From: Brachionus koreanus
Lineage: Eukaryota > Rotifera > Eurotatoria > Ploima > Brachionidae
NCBI GenBank assembly: GCA_016987375.1
Contig: PJRA01000508.1
Location: forward strand, 550,438-614,437
Direction of reading: 5' to 3'
DNA length: 64,000 bases
The notes beneath the pieces are model-generated. The model was not told the origin of the DNA. It made no database searches and saw nothing but the letters and a program-made list of their open reading frames with translations. The position numbers and the translations under genes were made by a program. This document shows positions 11,808-23,313 of the stretch, piece by piece (the first letter of the stretch is position 1; each line of letters begins with the position of its first letter).

Positions 11808-13876
11808 AAATAATAATTCATACAAAAAATATGCTCAATAATAAGAATAAAAATTTTAATTGATTTTTTTTTTCAAAAATTTATAAATCAATCATGAAAA
11901 TAAATCCCTATCATTAATTTAAAAAAATATATATATAAATTATTAATCTGCAAAAAATGAAAAATTAAAATAAAATAAAATTAACTTGCAAATTTAAGGT
12001 TTTAATAATAGTTTAAATACAAAAGAGTTGAAACTTTAATTTATTATTATAAAAAATAAACTTAAACGAAAATTCTGACAAGTAATTTGTTTTTTTTAAA
12101 TATCTCATTTATAAGCTCATTTATTTCGATTTTTATTATTTAACTATTTTTCTTTTGAAAAACTTGATCATTAAATGTAAATTTATTAGAATTTTACTAA
12201 TTTTTAAACTCATTTCATGAGTTAGTTATTAAAGCGATTTCGATTTAAAATCTTTCAATTCAATTAAAACCAAACTAATCTGATTATAATGGTATTTTAT
12301 CTATTTTGCATTATCTTACTAGATTAGGAAATTTTTCTACAATCTTAATTCAAATTTACCTTAAAAACTTATAAAAAAGAATATTTGATAACTTTGTTGA
12401 ATTTTTAATATAAAAATGTAATTTAATTACAAATATTTGTTTTTAGAAGCTAATTTTTCTTGATTTATTTCTTTTTATATCATCTAAACATCTTATATTT
12501 AGATTCCATAGTTAATCAAATATTATTTCTAAAATTACATAGATGAATTTTTTTTTCATTTTTGAGAATTCATTTTACTTTTTTGCTTTACAATACTTTG
12601 AAAGCTAAGTATAATTCAATTAAATAAAACTATACTTAAGTTTAGTTTTAAAGATTATTTTAAATTAAGATTTAAAACCAATTAATGTTTTTTAAGTTTT
12701 TCGAAGCCCGCTAACTTTAATTATAGGCATAAACTTGGCATCTTAAAATTATTTTATAACAAGCTTACAATTTATTTAGTGAATTAGAGTTAGGGGTATT
12801 TTGGTTTTTGAATACTAAGAAATTTAAATAATTGATAGACTTCTTTAGAAAATTTACCTTTTCAGTTTGTCCTTTTGCTAACTCAGCTACTAGAGAAATT
12901 TTATCTATTCTAGCATATATCCATTCTTGTCTCTTTTTTTGCTAATATGAAATTATTAATAAACAAAATTTTATGCTCAATTTAAAAAAAAATAAAAACT
13001 TTTTCAATAATTTTGTGACGAATTTTTGAATAAATAAATTTCTAGTCATAAAATTCTCCCTTTTATCTGATTACTCATTTTGAACTAAGAATTTAAATTT
13101 TGTAAAAAATTATTATTTTTTTTGAAAATAAAATCTGCTTGATATATGAATATTAAAATAAGTGTTTGTTGATTATATTTTTATTTAGAATAATACAAAT
13201 AACTATGTTATTTTATTGAAATAAAAAACATAATTAAAATATTGATAATTTTATTGATAAAACCTGAATTTTTCATTTTTCTTTGAAAACGTATAGCCGA
13301 AATGATATACTAGCAATTGTTAACCATAGCCTGCAGTTATTTAAATGATGCGTGAATATAATATTTAAATTACAAGAAATATCGATTTTAATAAATGACT
13401 TTATTAATTATAGGTCCGAGTCACGTCAGACAGATTTTGATTAGAAATTTATTTTGAAATTTAAGTCTCTGTAATGACTAAACTAAAATATACTTGTATT
13501 TTTTTGCTTAACAATTAATTTCTTATCTAGATTGAAAATTAACGAAATGCAGACTCTTTTTATAAAATGAATTCAGCCACTTTTGATATTCTATGAAGTT
13601 ATTAATCAAAATTTTAAAAGGTTTTAAATTATGGTTTATATTTACGAAAGCCTTTTTAACCTTTTAAATTTATTTTTGGGTCTTGTTGAAAAGAATCCAA
13701 ATATTTGTCCTCTTTTCATCAGCTTTTTTTCTTGGAATGCTTGATAAGCGTGTTGTTGAAAAAAAAATGGACAAAACATATGGTTTCGATAAAATTTTTG
13801 TTTAGTAATTTTATTGTTTATAAAATTTTATTTATTAAAAAAAATTAAAATAGAGCTAACTTATATTTGTTATTAA
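11808..13876. other. AT-rich intergenic DNA
   Basis: 2 kb between the 3' ends of TADA1 (+) and the DPY19 gene (-). Nothing coding or repetitive stands out beyond A/T runs. Confidence 0.5.
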
Positions 13877-15964
13877 TTAAACTATTCTGAAAATAGAAAC
13901 ATGAGCTTTTTCGAAAGCTTTCCTAAAAAAAAGAACTGCTTTCTCATTTTGTCTAAGAATTAAATGACAAGCTTGTGATTTAGCAGTTTTTTTCAGTTTA
14001 TTTATATGAGCTATTGCAGACATAGCACATTGCGGTTTGTTTGGTGGTCCGGATAAACAATAATGCTTTTCGATAATCAAATAACTTGCCTTAAGTTCAT
14101 ATTTAAGAAAATGATGAATTTCTTCGATTGGCCTAAATCCGTATAAATGTGAATACAATTTTTGTACTCTTTTTCTTAAATCGTTGTCTTCATAGTGAGG
14201 ATGATTGGTTATTGGCCTGTTGGTTGAAAGTTTTACGTTCGCCATTAAAGGCATTGAACCACTGAATACATCATTTATACTTGTGAAATCATTAATCCAA
14301 TTCATTGTTGCCTCCAAATTATAATTTGAATACTCTCCAATCATTCCATGTTGCTTTTGTACATTCTTAATTCCTTGAAAAGACATCAATGCCAAAAGAC
14401 CAAATAAAACAGCCATTTTTGCTCTTTTTATATTTAAAAATTTCAGCACGAAATCCACAACATTCATCTCTGGATCGTTATGAGCAATTAGAGACGAAAA
14501 AATGCACAAAAATGGTGTCCAAAATAGTTTAAGTCTCATAATCATGATAGCCATAAAACTATATGCCATCAATTGAAGTATAAAATAAAATATTATTGCA
14601 TCATTTTGGCTAAATGAATTCCTCTTGAAAAATTTTTTTCCCAAGTTAAAGGTATAATATAAAAAATTAGCTCCTGATATAGGCAAAACTAAAGTTTTTG
14701 TTAGTTTGAAATAAGTAGACATTTCTAGGAAATCAAATTCTTTGGCGCATGTGTACAATAGGGTATCAAAAGAATGATATTTAAGAGGATTTATTTTTGA
14801 TAGTAAAATATCCCAAATGTGAGAATCATCCTCAACTGCTAGTAAATAATTAAAACTTTTTCTAAATCCAATTATTAAACTAAAAAGCAAAAATATGTTG
14901 AATAAAGTTTGAAAAAAAATTGAGATAGAATTATCTATTTTTTTTCTAATAAATAGCTTTTGAAGGAAAATTATTAAGAAAATAGAAGACAGCATTGAAA
15001 ACAAAATTGAGGTTAAGAGCATGCGATTGGCAAACATAAGAATAAAGCATAAAATAAGAGAAAAAAATATGCTTAAAGTAAATTTTATGAATGTGAAAAA
15101 TTCTAAAAAGCCAAGAGAAAATGTCAAAAATAGTGCTATTAATTGGGTTGCTAGAGAAAACTGCGCAAACTGCCACGGCAAAAGGTATAACAATGTTGAA
15201 CTAGTTAAAAAAAATTGATTTTTTTTACTAGGATTTTTTATAAAACAGACTAGAGACCATAATTGAAGTAAATGAAAAGGAAATGAAAATGACTCTCTTA
15301 ATGCAGGAACCCACATCACTCTGGTTGACTCTTCATGATTAAAAAAATAGCTCATACAAGAAATTATGCCTGATAAAATACTTTCATTGTTGATGGACCA
15401 TGATAACCAGAATAAGGAAAACATAAGCAGGCCATGTAAGATAAATACACTTTTTGCATAAAAATAAATAGGTTCTTCAAGTCCCTCGCATGATTCTACA
15501 GGCGGCAAATGGTCTTCTCGATTAACTTGCCAGCAAGTTTTTGACAAAAAATTAAATTTGTAAAAAAATCGATATAAGCCAGCAATAGCTATTTCTGGAT
15601 ATAAATTAAATCTTTGCAATGAATTGATCACATTGGGATATTCGGTTTGATTGTCATTTATTATTATTCGATTTAACAATTCAATTAAACTTGTATTTAC
15701 ATGGTTCGATTTATGGTCAACGACAAGATTTTTAAAATAAAAATAATAGAGCGCCGACTCGGTTCGAAACGATAATTCTCGTTCTAGATTACTCAAATGG
15801 GAAAAGTGTTTATCGTTTTCGAAAAGTGTATCAACATGCTTATAGTGTAAGTAGCCAAATACAGATGATAAAACTATGCTGATGATGAGTTTTGTGCTAA
15901 GCTTAGAGGAATTAATTGTTTGAGTCTGAACAGAATTTTTTGCTTTTTTATGTTTTGTTGCCAT
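13877..15964 (-). CDS. DPY19L1: DPY19-family protein C-mannosyltransferase
   Basis: A single exon encodes 695 residues, close to the 650-750 usual for DPY19 proteins. The family transfers mannose from dolichol-phosphate-mannose to Trp in WxxW motifs of secreted proteins in the ER membrane. Visible family signatures are FRTESALYYFYFKNLV (residues 66-81, where E69 aligns with the acidic residue proposed as catalytic in worm DPY-19), TEYPNVINSLQRFNLYPEI, the CWQVNRE and ESCEGLEEP blocks, and FFNHEESTRVMWVPALRESF. About ten or more hydrophobic membrane segments follow. The C-terminal lumenal part has a Cys-containing YLIIEKHYC region. The L1/L2 subtype is favoured by wording of the N-terminal third, but L3/L4 are not excluded. 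Absence of introns in so long a gene is notable. Confidence 0.9.
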   Translation of the reverse strand: MATKHKKAKNSVQTQTINSSKLSTKLIISIVLSSVFGYLHYKHVDTLFENDKHFSHLSNLERELSFRTESALYYFYFKNLVVDHKSNHVNTSLIELLNRIIINDNQTEYPNVINSLQRFNLYPEIAIAGLYRFFYKFNFLSKTCWQVNREDHLPPVESCEGLEEPIYFYAKSVFILHGLLMFSLFWLSWSINNESILSGIISCMSYFFNHEESTRVMWVPALRESFSFPFHLLQLWSLVCFIKNPSKKNQFFLTSSTLLYLLPWQFAQFSLATQLIALFLTFSLGFLEFFTFIKFTLSIFFSLILCFILMFANRMLLTSILFSMLSSIFLIIFLQKLFIRKKIDNSISIFFQTLFNIFLLFSLIIGFRKSFNYLLAVEDDSHIWDILLSKINPLKYHSFDTLLYTCAKEFDFLEMSTYFKLTKTLVLPISGANFLYYTFNLGKKFFKRNSFSQNDAIIFYFILQLMAYSFMAIMIMRLKLFWTPFLCIFSSLIAHNDPEMNVVDFVLKFLNIKRAKMAVLFGLLALMSFQGIKNVQKQHGMIGEYSNYNLEATMNWINDFTSINDVFSGSMPLMANVKLSTNRPITNHPHYEDNDLRKRVQKLYSHLYGFRPIEEIHHFLKYELKASYLIIEKHYCLSGPPNKPQCAMSAIAHINKLKKTAKSQACHLILRQNEKAVLFFRKAFEKAHVSIFRIV

Positions 15965-16865
15965 TTCACTCTATTGATTTTAAATAAAAATTAGAATTTT
16001 TCAAAATTTTCATTTCATGTTCAAAATGTTTCACGCAACTTTTTAAAATAAATTTATAACAAATGAAACGTACATTTTATGTGAACATATTATGCTATAC
16101 TATTGTAGTAATTTTAAGATTTGTATGAATAATTACAATAGTAATTAAGAAGACAAATAAATTTGCATATTCTTTTTTTTATTTCCTTTTGAAAGAAAAT
16201 AGATAGCTTTTTCTGATTACCAACTCAAAACCAATTTAAAACTATAAATTGACATTAATTTCAATAAATTAAATTTAGAGATTTTTAAATATGATATTTA
16301 GAATGATAAAATTAAATTTGCGATTCTTCTCAACAACAATCACTAGAAATATGTTGTTTTTTTATAAATTTTTTTATTTTTTATTTTAATATTAAAAAAA
16401 CAACTTATAATTAGAATAATAAACAACGCCATATTTAAAAAAAAATTCTAAGCAAATCGGACTAACTGGTTGTCAAATTTTTTACTAGAAGAATCTTACT
16501 ACCTAGCCCATTAATTTAAAAGGTTAATGGGCGAAGAGTAAAGGATCTTAATTTTGATACCATTACTTCCAAAAATTTTACCATTACGTCAGCAATTAAA
16601 CAAATCTGTCAAGAAAACTTAAATTTTATTGTATTAATTAAATTTAAAAAAAATTAGAGAATTTTTTAATTTTTATATCATAGCTGAATTATCATTTAAA
16701 TTAATAAATAAAAAATATTTCAAATATATATTTTATGCATATTTCTTTTATCATTATAAACTTTTTTCAAGCTTAATCACCTTTCTTTTTTTTAAATCAA
16801 ATTCTGCACTTTTATCAATCATTTTTACCAATTGGAGGAACTGTGCTAGAAATCTTTAATTTTTA
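15965..16865. other. AT-rich intergenic DNA
   Basis: Upstream region of the DPY19 gene. It holds a small perfect hairpin (CCCATTAA ... TTAATGGG, about 16506-16531) but nothing else recognisable. Confidence 0.4.
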
Positions 16866-18150
16866 TTTTAGTAGTAGTAGTAGTAGTAGTTCTTGCTGCG
16901 ACACCTAACATGTAGATTGTCTAAGCCCATCACCGCCAATTGGCCGTGTAGAGCTGTAGCAGCCGATTCCATTGAACTTATCTAAAGCCATTTCAAAATT
17001 AGCGGTTGAATTGGATTTTACCACATTTTCTGGCAATTTATTCCAATGCGGAACTACTCTGTTTGAGAAAAATACATGTCTGGCAGTTACTGCAGTTGCA
17101 AAATCGTTTCTAATTTGAGCTGGGAAACTTTCTCTCTGACCAAGCTTATCTTTTCTATTCCATTCACTAATTTGTACATTTCAATCAGGTCCCCTCTCAC
17201 TCTTCTTTCACTCAGCTTTGTCAGTCCTAATTATGTCAGCCTCATTTCATACGGCATATTTCTTACAGACAACGGTATTTTTGTTGCCCTTTCTTGCACC
17301 TTTTTCCAACGCATTCACGTCCATTTTCATACTTGGATTCCAAACCTGCACTGCCTAATCTAGGTGGGGTCTCACCATGGATATATACAATCTTACCCAC
17401 AGTCTTTCCTCTCTACTTGTAAACGTTTGCTTCAGAATTCCAAGTACCCTACTCGCTTTCGCACAAGCACTTTTCACTTGGCTGGTCTATTTTAAATCTG
17501 ATGAAACCATGACTCCAAGATCCCTTTCACACTCTGTTGTCGCTAGTATAACATTGTTGCTTTTTTGTGTATACTTATGCCTTTCATTTAGTCTGCCGAA
17601 ATGCATTACTTTACATTTGTTAGCACACAGTCCCATATGCAAAACCTCTATTCATTGACATACTGCATCCAGATCTTTCTGTAACATCGCTCTCTCAAAA
17701 ACATTATTAACTATAGCGAGTATTTTTGAGTCATTTTTGAGTCATTATCAAAAGCCTTTGAGTAGTCTAATAGTATTTTATCCAGACTGCTATCTTTGGC
17801 CAACTCGGACGTGATTATATCAAGCGTTTCAAGTAGGTTCGTTACACATCCTTTCTTTGGAACAAATCCATTCTCTTGAAGGTAAAAGGTTGATATGGGT
17901 CGATAATTAACTGGCTCTAATTTACTTCCTTTTTTACAGATCGGCGACACATTTGCTTTTTTTAGGATTTTTCCTGTCTCTAATGATTTTGCATAAATTA
18001 TCTTCAATGGCACTGACATCGTTTTTTGCGCAGTTTTTGAGTATCAGTGGATGTACTTGGTCTGTACCCATCGATTTGTTGCCATTTAATTTCTCTAGTC
18101 TCCTTTCAATCTGATCCTCGTTTAGCTCCTGTATGAAATTCTCTATATAT
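16866..18150 (-). mobile_element. Truncated non-LTR retrotransposon (jockey/CR1-like RT)
   Basis: Read on the minus strand from 18150, the reverse-transcriptase frame begins with LNEDQIERRLEKLNGNKSMG and PLILKNC. It continues with NVSPICKKGSKLEPVNYRPIS, then jumps to NGFVPKKGCVTNLLETLD and LLDYSKAFD. A second jump removes the YxDD catalytic box. Further on are CKVMHFGRLNERH, ECERDLGVMVSSDLK, VRPHLD, LEKVQERATKIP and LSERRVRGDLIEMYKLVNG, the characteristic C-terminal half of these elements. It ends in an (ACT)n/(TAG)n microsatellite at 16869-16890, typical of 3' tails. In-frame stops and two internal deletions show that it is dead. The 5' part is missing, as usual after incomplete reverse transcription. 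Confidence 0.88.
16869..16890. repeat. (TAG)7 microsatellite at retroelement 3' end
   Basis: Seven perfect TAG units directly abut the 3' end of the minus-strand retrotransposon. They are best read as its simple-repeat tail. Confidence 0.95.
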
Positions 18151-18813
18151 GTTAGAGTTACGAAAACTCATTGTTGATGATTATTTAACAGTGTAAGATG
18201 GTGTAGAGTATTATTGGATTATTGAATCGAACTGACATAAAATTAAATCAAAGAAGATCAAAACACCTCAAAACACCGCATAGTTTTTAGACTGTTGATT
18301 GCAAACTATCTTATATCACAGAAAATTAATGACTGCGGATTATCCAAAAAAGGTGCCTTTAGCTCACACCGCGATTAAATGGAATCTAAATGCCCGGTTT
18401 ATGCTGATAATCAATTTGGATCTTAGATTCTCGGAGATCTCAAACAATTCATTCTTCTCTTCTAAAAAATCAACATCAGACAATATAATCAAATAGAATT
18501 AAAATTATTTAAAAATAAATCAAATATTTTATTTTAAATATATCTAGCTCATGTTTTAATTTCATTCATTAAATTAATACCTTGTTTTATAATTTTAATT
18601 TTTTTACTGAATAATCAAATTTTGATAATATTTTTTTGTTGCATTGAAAAGTATTTTAATTTATAAGAATGCTCTAAAATCACGTTTCAAAAAATTTTCT
18701 AGACATATTATACAACAATGTGAATTACTTTTCATGTAATTAAATACATTTTAAAAAAATGAGTAATCAGTATAAATATACAACAACTTTTCTATTTAAA
18801 AGAGTAAAAAAAG
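18151..18813. other. Intergenic DNA upstream of LRR gene
   Basis: A 65-codon open frame at 18299-18496 has no family resemblance and is treated as chance. No promoter motif was clear. Confidence 0.4.
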
Positions 18814-20141
18814 ATGTTAGCTAAGTTTTTAACTTATTTTGAAGAACTAAAAAACGAAATTGATATAAGATGCGAGGAGTTTTTGTCTCGAATAGAAATC
18901 ACTCAGCAAAAAAAAGAATTGTTGGAAAATCAAAGAGCAATATTCATAAATAAAATAGATGATTGTCTTAGAGACTGTTTGGAAGAATTAATGAATGAAA
19001 AAAAACAACAAAATTCAAAGAACAACAACGATTTATCAATGATTAAAAAATTTTGCTTCTGTATACCCGCAATAAAATGCCATGAATTGTGTTTAGGAAA
19101 ACTGATCATTACAAATTTTTATGTTCCAGATAAAGTTCAAGAAAATCTCAAGTATTTTTAATTTAAAAAATAATTTTAATTTTTAATTCAAACGATTTTA
19201 AGATTTAAATATTACAATCAATTATACAATTGTTTTGAGCTTAATGCCAAGGTGAGATTTTTTTGGAAATTTTTTTTTATAATTTCATTCTATTTTTTTA
19301 GGAGTTAGTTGTAGAAAATTTGATTTATAGTTTAATAGAAACAAATTTAACCAAAGAAAACTATTTAGTTGATTTATCTTCTAAAGAAAACAATATTTTA
19401 AAAAACTTCAAATTAGAATTTAGCCAAAATAGTAATTTTTCTCCAAGCAATTTTGATATAGTCGAACATGTGGTCTCAAAAAAATCATTAAGTTCATGCG
19501 AACTTAGATTTCATAATCAAAATTTTATCTCTAAAACAATGTTATCAAAATTTGATTACGTGACAAGTCTGCATATTTGTTTAAATCGTACAAACAATTA
19601 TGACCTAAATTTATTTGAACATTTCAACAATTTAGAAAAATTGGTTATTAGTGATCTAAATGATACAATATTGCGGAAAAATCTTTTCAGTGGGCTAGAA
19701 AAATTAAAACATTTAGAAATTAAAAGTGAAAAAATTAAAAAATTGGAAAATTTTTGTTTTGAAAATTTGCAAAACTTAGAAATCTTAGAACTTGATCTAG
19801 AAAGTTTTTTTATTATTGATAAATATAATTTCCAAGGTCTTATGAAATTAAATGAATTAAATTTGAATATTAGCTTGGCAAATGTTATTCCAAATGATAT
19901 TTTTGAGTTTATTCCAAATTTGACTTCATTGAAGATTCTTGCAAAATCCATGGATCAAATCCATTTTTTGAACAATACTGATTTTTTTATTAAAAATCTT
20001 CAATTTGTAATTTTGAATTCAAATGAAATCTTTTTTGGTGACACCTTAAAATTCAAGAATTTTTATTCGAATGATAGAGAATCAGAAAATCAAATTTTAA
20101 GTTTAATCGATCATAGAAATAGACAAGTTCGAATTAAATAA
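18814..20141 (+). CDS. Leucine-rich-repeat protein, unknown function
   Basis: Three exons join in frame: 18814-19151, 19203-19251 and 19302-20141. They give 408 residues. The short second exon reads FKYYNQLYNCFELNAK and links an N-terminal helical, Glu/Lys-rich segment (~residues 1-75) to an LRR region. The N-terminal segment is followed by a small Cys cluster (CFCIPAIKCHELC). From ~residue 200 there are five or so repeats of 24-25 residues of the type NLxxLxxLxI, for example NNLEKLVISDL, EKLKHLEIKSEKIKKL, QNLEILELDLESFFII, MKLNELNLN and PNLTSLKIL. No signal peptide or membrane span is seen, so a cytosolic binding scaffold is likely. It could belong to a lineage-expanded family. Specific function is not assigned. 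METTL25 starts only 182 bp downstream on the same strand. Confidence 0.7.
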
Positions 20142-20323
20142 TTAATTTTATTGCGTTACATTTTCATATAATAAAAGTGAATGATATCAATAAATATGTA
20201 GTTTTGTTTTTGTTAAAATAAAAAAAAAAAAATCATTCTTTTGAGATTTTGTTAATTTTTTATTGAAATTTTTAATTTTTATTGCTAAAATTTGAACAAA
20301 ATTTTACAAAATTATATTTAAAA

Positions 20324-21891
20324 ATGAGTTCATTTGAAAATTCCAAAATAATTTTAAATGAATTGATAGATTTTGTCGAAGAATATCGAGTTCTTTTGGA
20401 CACAAATCATGTACAATTTTTGGTTGATAAACACTGGTTCACTGATTCCGTTTTAAACAAAAATCTCAGAAATGATTTAGAAAGCTTTCTCGATAACAAT
20501 CCAAGCCCAGCTAATTTAATCAAATATTTTTTCAACTCTGAACGAAACAGCCTGTATCCATCATTAAATTTGTTGATTGATAAAGTTGAATATCTTTTTA
20601 AACGATGGGATGAAGAAATTTGTACTGAACAAAGTGATTTACTTAGAACAGATAGAGCTGAATTAATAAATTTCAATCAAATGGTAAATGAAAAATTTGC
20701 CATAATTCAAAAACAAAATAGATTCATGAATGTGAAAAAACAATATGAAGTTGATCACATGTCGAAATTTGTAGGCAGCTTGTGTAGAAAACAAGAAATA
20801 TTTACAATAGTCGACATTGGCAGTGGACGTGCATATTTAAGCTCTCAATTAAGCTCGTCATTATTTGACAATAAATTCAATGTAATTGCTATTGATTCAT
20901 CACAAAGCAATGTTGAATCATCTTTAAAAAGAGTAGATAAAATGAAAAGAAAAACGCTTGTTTTTAGTGAAAATGGTCAAGAAACTGAAAAATTCAAGAC
21001 TTTTAGCCAATTTATTCAGTCTAGTACTGAATTACATGAATTGGTATTACAAAATACCCAAAATAAAATAGAGAACGAGAATTATTCTCTTATTGGACTT
21101 CACAGCTGCGGAAATTTATCAAATTCAATAATAAATTTATATCTTAATAATGTAAAGAGTAGTCGGAAATTGTTATGCAATGTGGCTTGTTGTTACAATT
21201 TATTAAGTGAAAAGTATTCCAAAGATATTCTCAGTAATCATGACTTTAAGAAAACCAACGTTAAACTAGACGATTCTAGCAAATTTCCGATGAGTGTGCA
21301 CCTTAATTCCAAAAAATACGCGCTGAGTTATAATCTAAGAATGCTAGCATGTCATTCGCTCTATCGATGCTTCGATTCATTAGAAAATTTTAAAGAAGTA
21401 TAAATACAGATTTTTTTGAAATTCATAATTTTTTTTATATAAAGCTAGATAACGCGACACTTTGGTATAGGACAGTTTTACAACTGATTTTATATGAAAA
21501 TTATTATCAAGACTTTCCAAATGAAAGCAATTCAAGTGAAATAAATCTTCAAGTTGGACGTAAAATGCTTGATTTTAATTCAATGCCTTCATTTAAAGAT
21601 TATGTCAGAAAAGTATTTAACAAATTTAAACTAGATAATGGAAAAATGAGCGATGAGGATATTATCGGGTATATGGAAAATAATAAAAAAATGAAAAGTA
21701 GACTTGATACTTACATTCAATTAAAATACATTTTGGCACCAATAATTGAATATGTAATTTTGCTTGATAGATTAATTTATTTACAAGAAAAGGACAATGA
21801 AGAAAAATTTGAAAATCTAATCGTTAAGCTGTTTAATCCAGCAATCTCACCGAGATGTCATGCCTTAATATCATTTAATAAAATGAAATAA
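20324..21891 (+). CDS. METTL25: Methyltransferase-like protein 25
   Basis: Two exons (20324-21397 and 21445-21891, 47-bp intron) encode 506 residues. The Rossmann SAM-binding motif is IVDIGSGRAYLSS (residues ~162-174), preceded by the family's KKQYEV block. Family-specific motifs follow: LIGLHSCGNLS, NVACCYNLLSEKYS, then after the intron ATLWYRTVLQ, VGRKMLD, DYVRK and the C-terminal LAPIIEYVILLDRLIYLQE and ISPRCHALI. This matches METTL25 better than its paralogue METTL25B because of the ACCYxLLSE and FPMS wording. The substrate of this methyltransferase is not established. The start is the ATG at 20324, whose following sequence MSSFENSK begins the conserved helical N-terminus. Confidence 0.9.
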
Positions 21892-23313
21892 TAATAAAAA
21901 TCTATTTTTAATTACTTTATAAATTGTAATAATTATCACAAAGAATATTTTTAAAATATTGAAAATTGAAAGCCGTATCAAATTGATAGAAAATATTCAT
22001 TGAGAACTGTTATATAGAACCTAATAATCAAATTATATGATAATGCTTAAAAAAATCCTTTCAAGCAGTATGAGAATTTTTTTTAAACATTTTCAAACCA
22101 TTTTTCATTTAATGATTATTTTTTTTTATTTTTTCTGACATTAGCAAAAAAAATTAAAAAAAAAAACAAAATTATATCATACCCGAACTAGTTAAGAAGT
22201 GGATTTTTTTTTTTTTACCTATAGTATTGGATATTTCTCCAAACGAGTCGACTCGACTAGGTTATTTTTTACAGTCGAGACGACTTGTCAAAAACGATTC
22301 AGGTTTAAGACAATTCAAGTCGAATTAAAAAAAAAACAGTCAACTTTCTTAAATATCCTATATAATATTTATTTGAGTTAGTCACATTGATAGACTTTTT
22401 AAAATATTTTTATTCTTTTCGCCTAACTATTATTTGTAAGAAAAAATATAGAATTTAATTGTGAAATTTGTTAATCTGATTTTTGTTGAGTCACAAAATT
22501 TTGCCTTTTTTAAAAAGTTGTAAGGTTCGTGCGTAGCAAAACTACCGCACTATCTAAATTTCAAAGAACCGACTTTAAATAATTAATCTGCATAGTTTCT
22601 AAGGAGAGACCTCTCAGAATGCTTTTTGTTTCTAGCTCTTCTTATTTGTCTTCTTTGTCTTTCGTCAACTTGTCTTTCTCTATTTTCCCATGAAATTCAT
22701 AGTTATTTTAAGGGTAAAGGTTAGGTTTTTGTTAAAATTCGCAATCGAAGCACATTACGTAAAATTGGTTATAATAATTAGGAGTTGAACAGGAAAAATA
22801 ATCAAAAATTGGTAATTAATATTTTGGGACTAAACAATTAAATTTTAATGTTCAAAATTATTTCAATTTATTTATTTCAATTTGCTGTTTCAAATTTTCT
22901 ATTGATTTGTTTGACTTACCCTAGAATCAAACAGTTTTCAGTATTCTCTATCATATTAAACAAAGAAAGAACTTAAAAACACTCTATACATATGTTTTTG
23001 GATGCTAAATCTCAACATATTTCAAACCTAAGCATCCAATTGTATTACAATTTTAGCTTTTTAGAATCCTTCTTAGCATTTATCAAAGTATCTACTTAAT
23101 AGAGCTGTTTTAAAGGCTACAGACTTTCAAGTATTAAGAGTTTTTTAAAGTAAAGCGTGTTTGTTGGTTTTTGATAGAAATCTTTTCAAAGTTATCTAAA
23201 TATTTTATTTAGATGGACCAATTTTTGAAATATAAATTCGATTTAAAAATCAGTTAATTGTTTTTTTTAGATACTAAAAAACTAATAAATATAAATTTAA
23301 AAATATTCAAATT
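21892..23313. other. AT-rich intergenic DNA
   Basis: Between the 3' ends of METTL25 (+) and DNPEP (-). A 60-codon frame at 22199-22381 lies in a poly-T region and is not considered a gene. No repeats were recognised. Confidence 0.45.

Noticed and set aside
17076..17658. Two plus-strand open frames of 93-95 codons
   Set aside because: They are antisense shadows of the minus-strand reverse-transcriptase region.
19598..19951. 117-codon minus-strand frame
   Set aside because: Antisense to the LRR exon; its periodicity mirrors the leucine-rich repeats.
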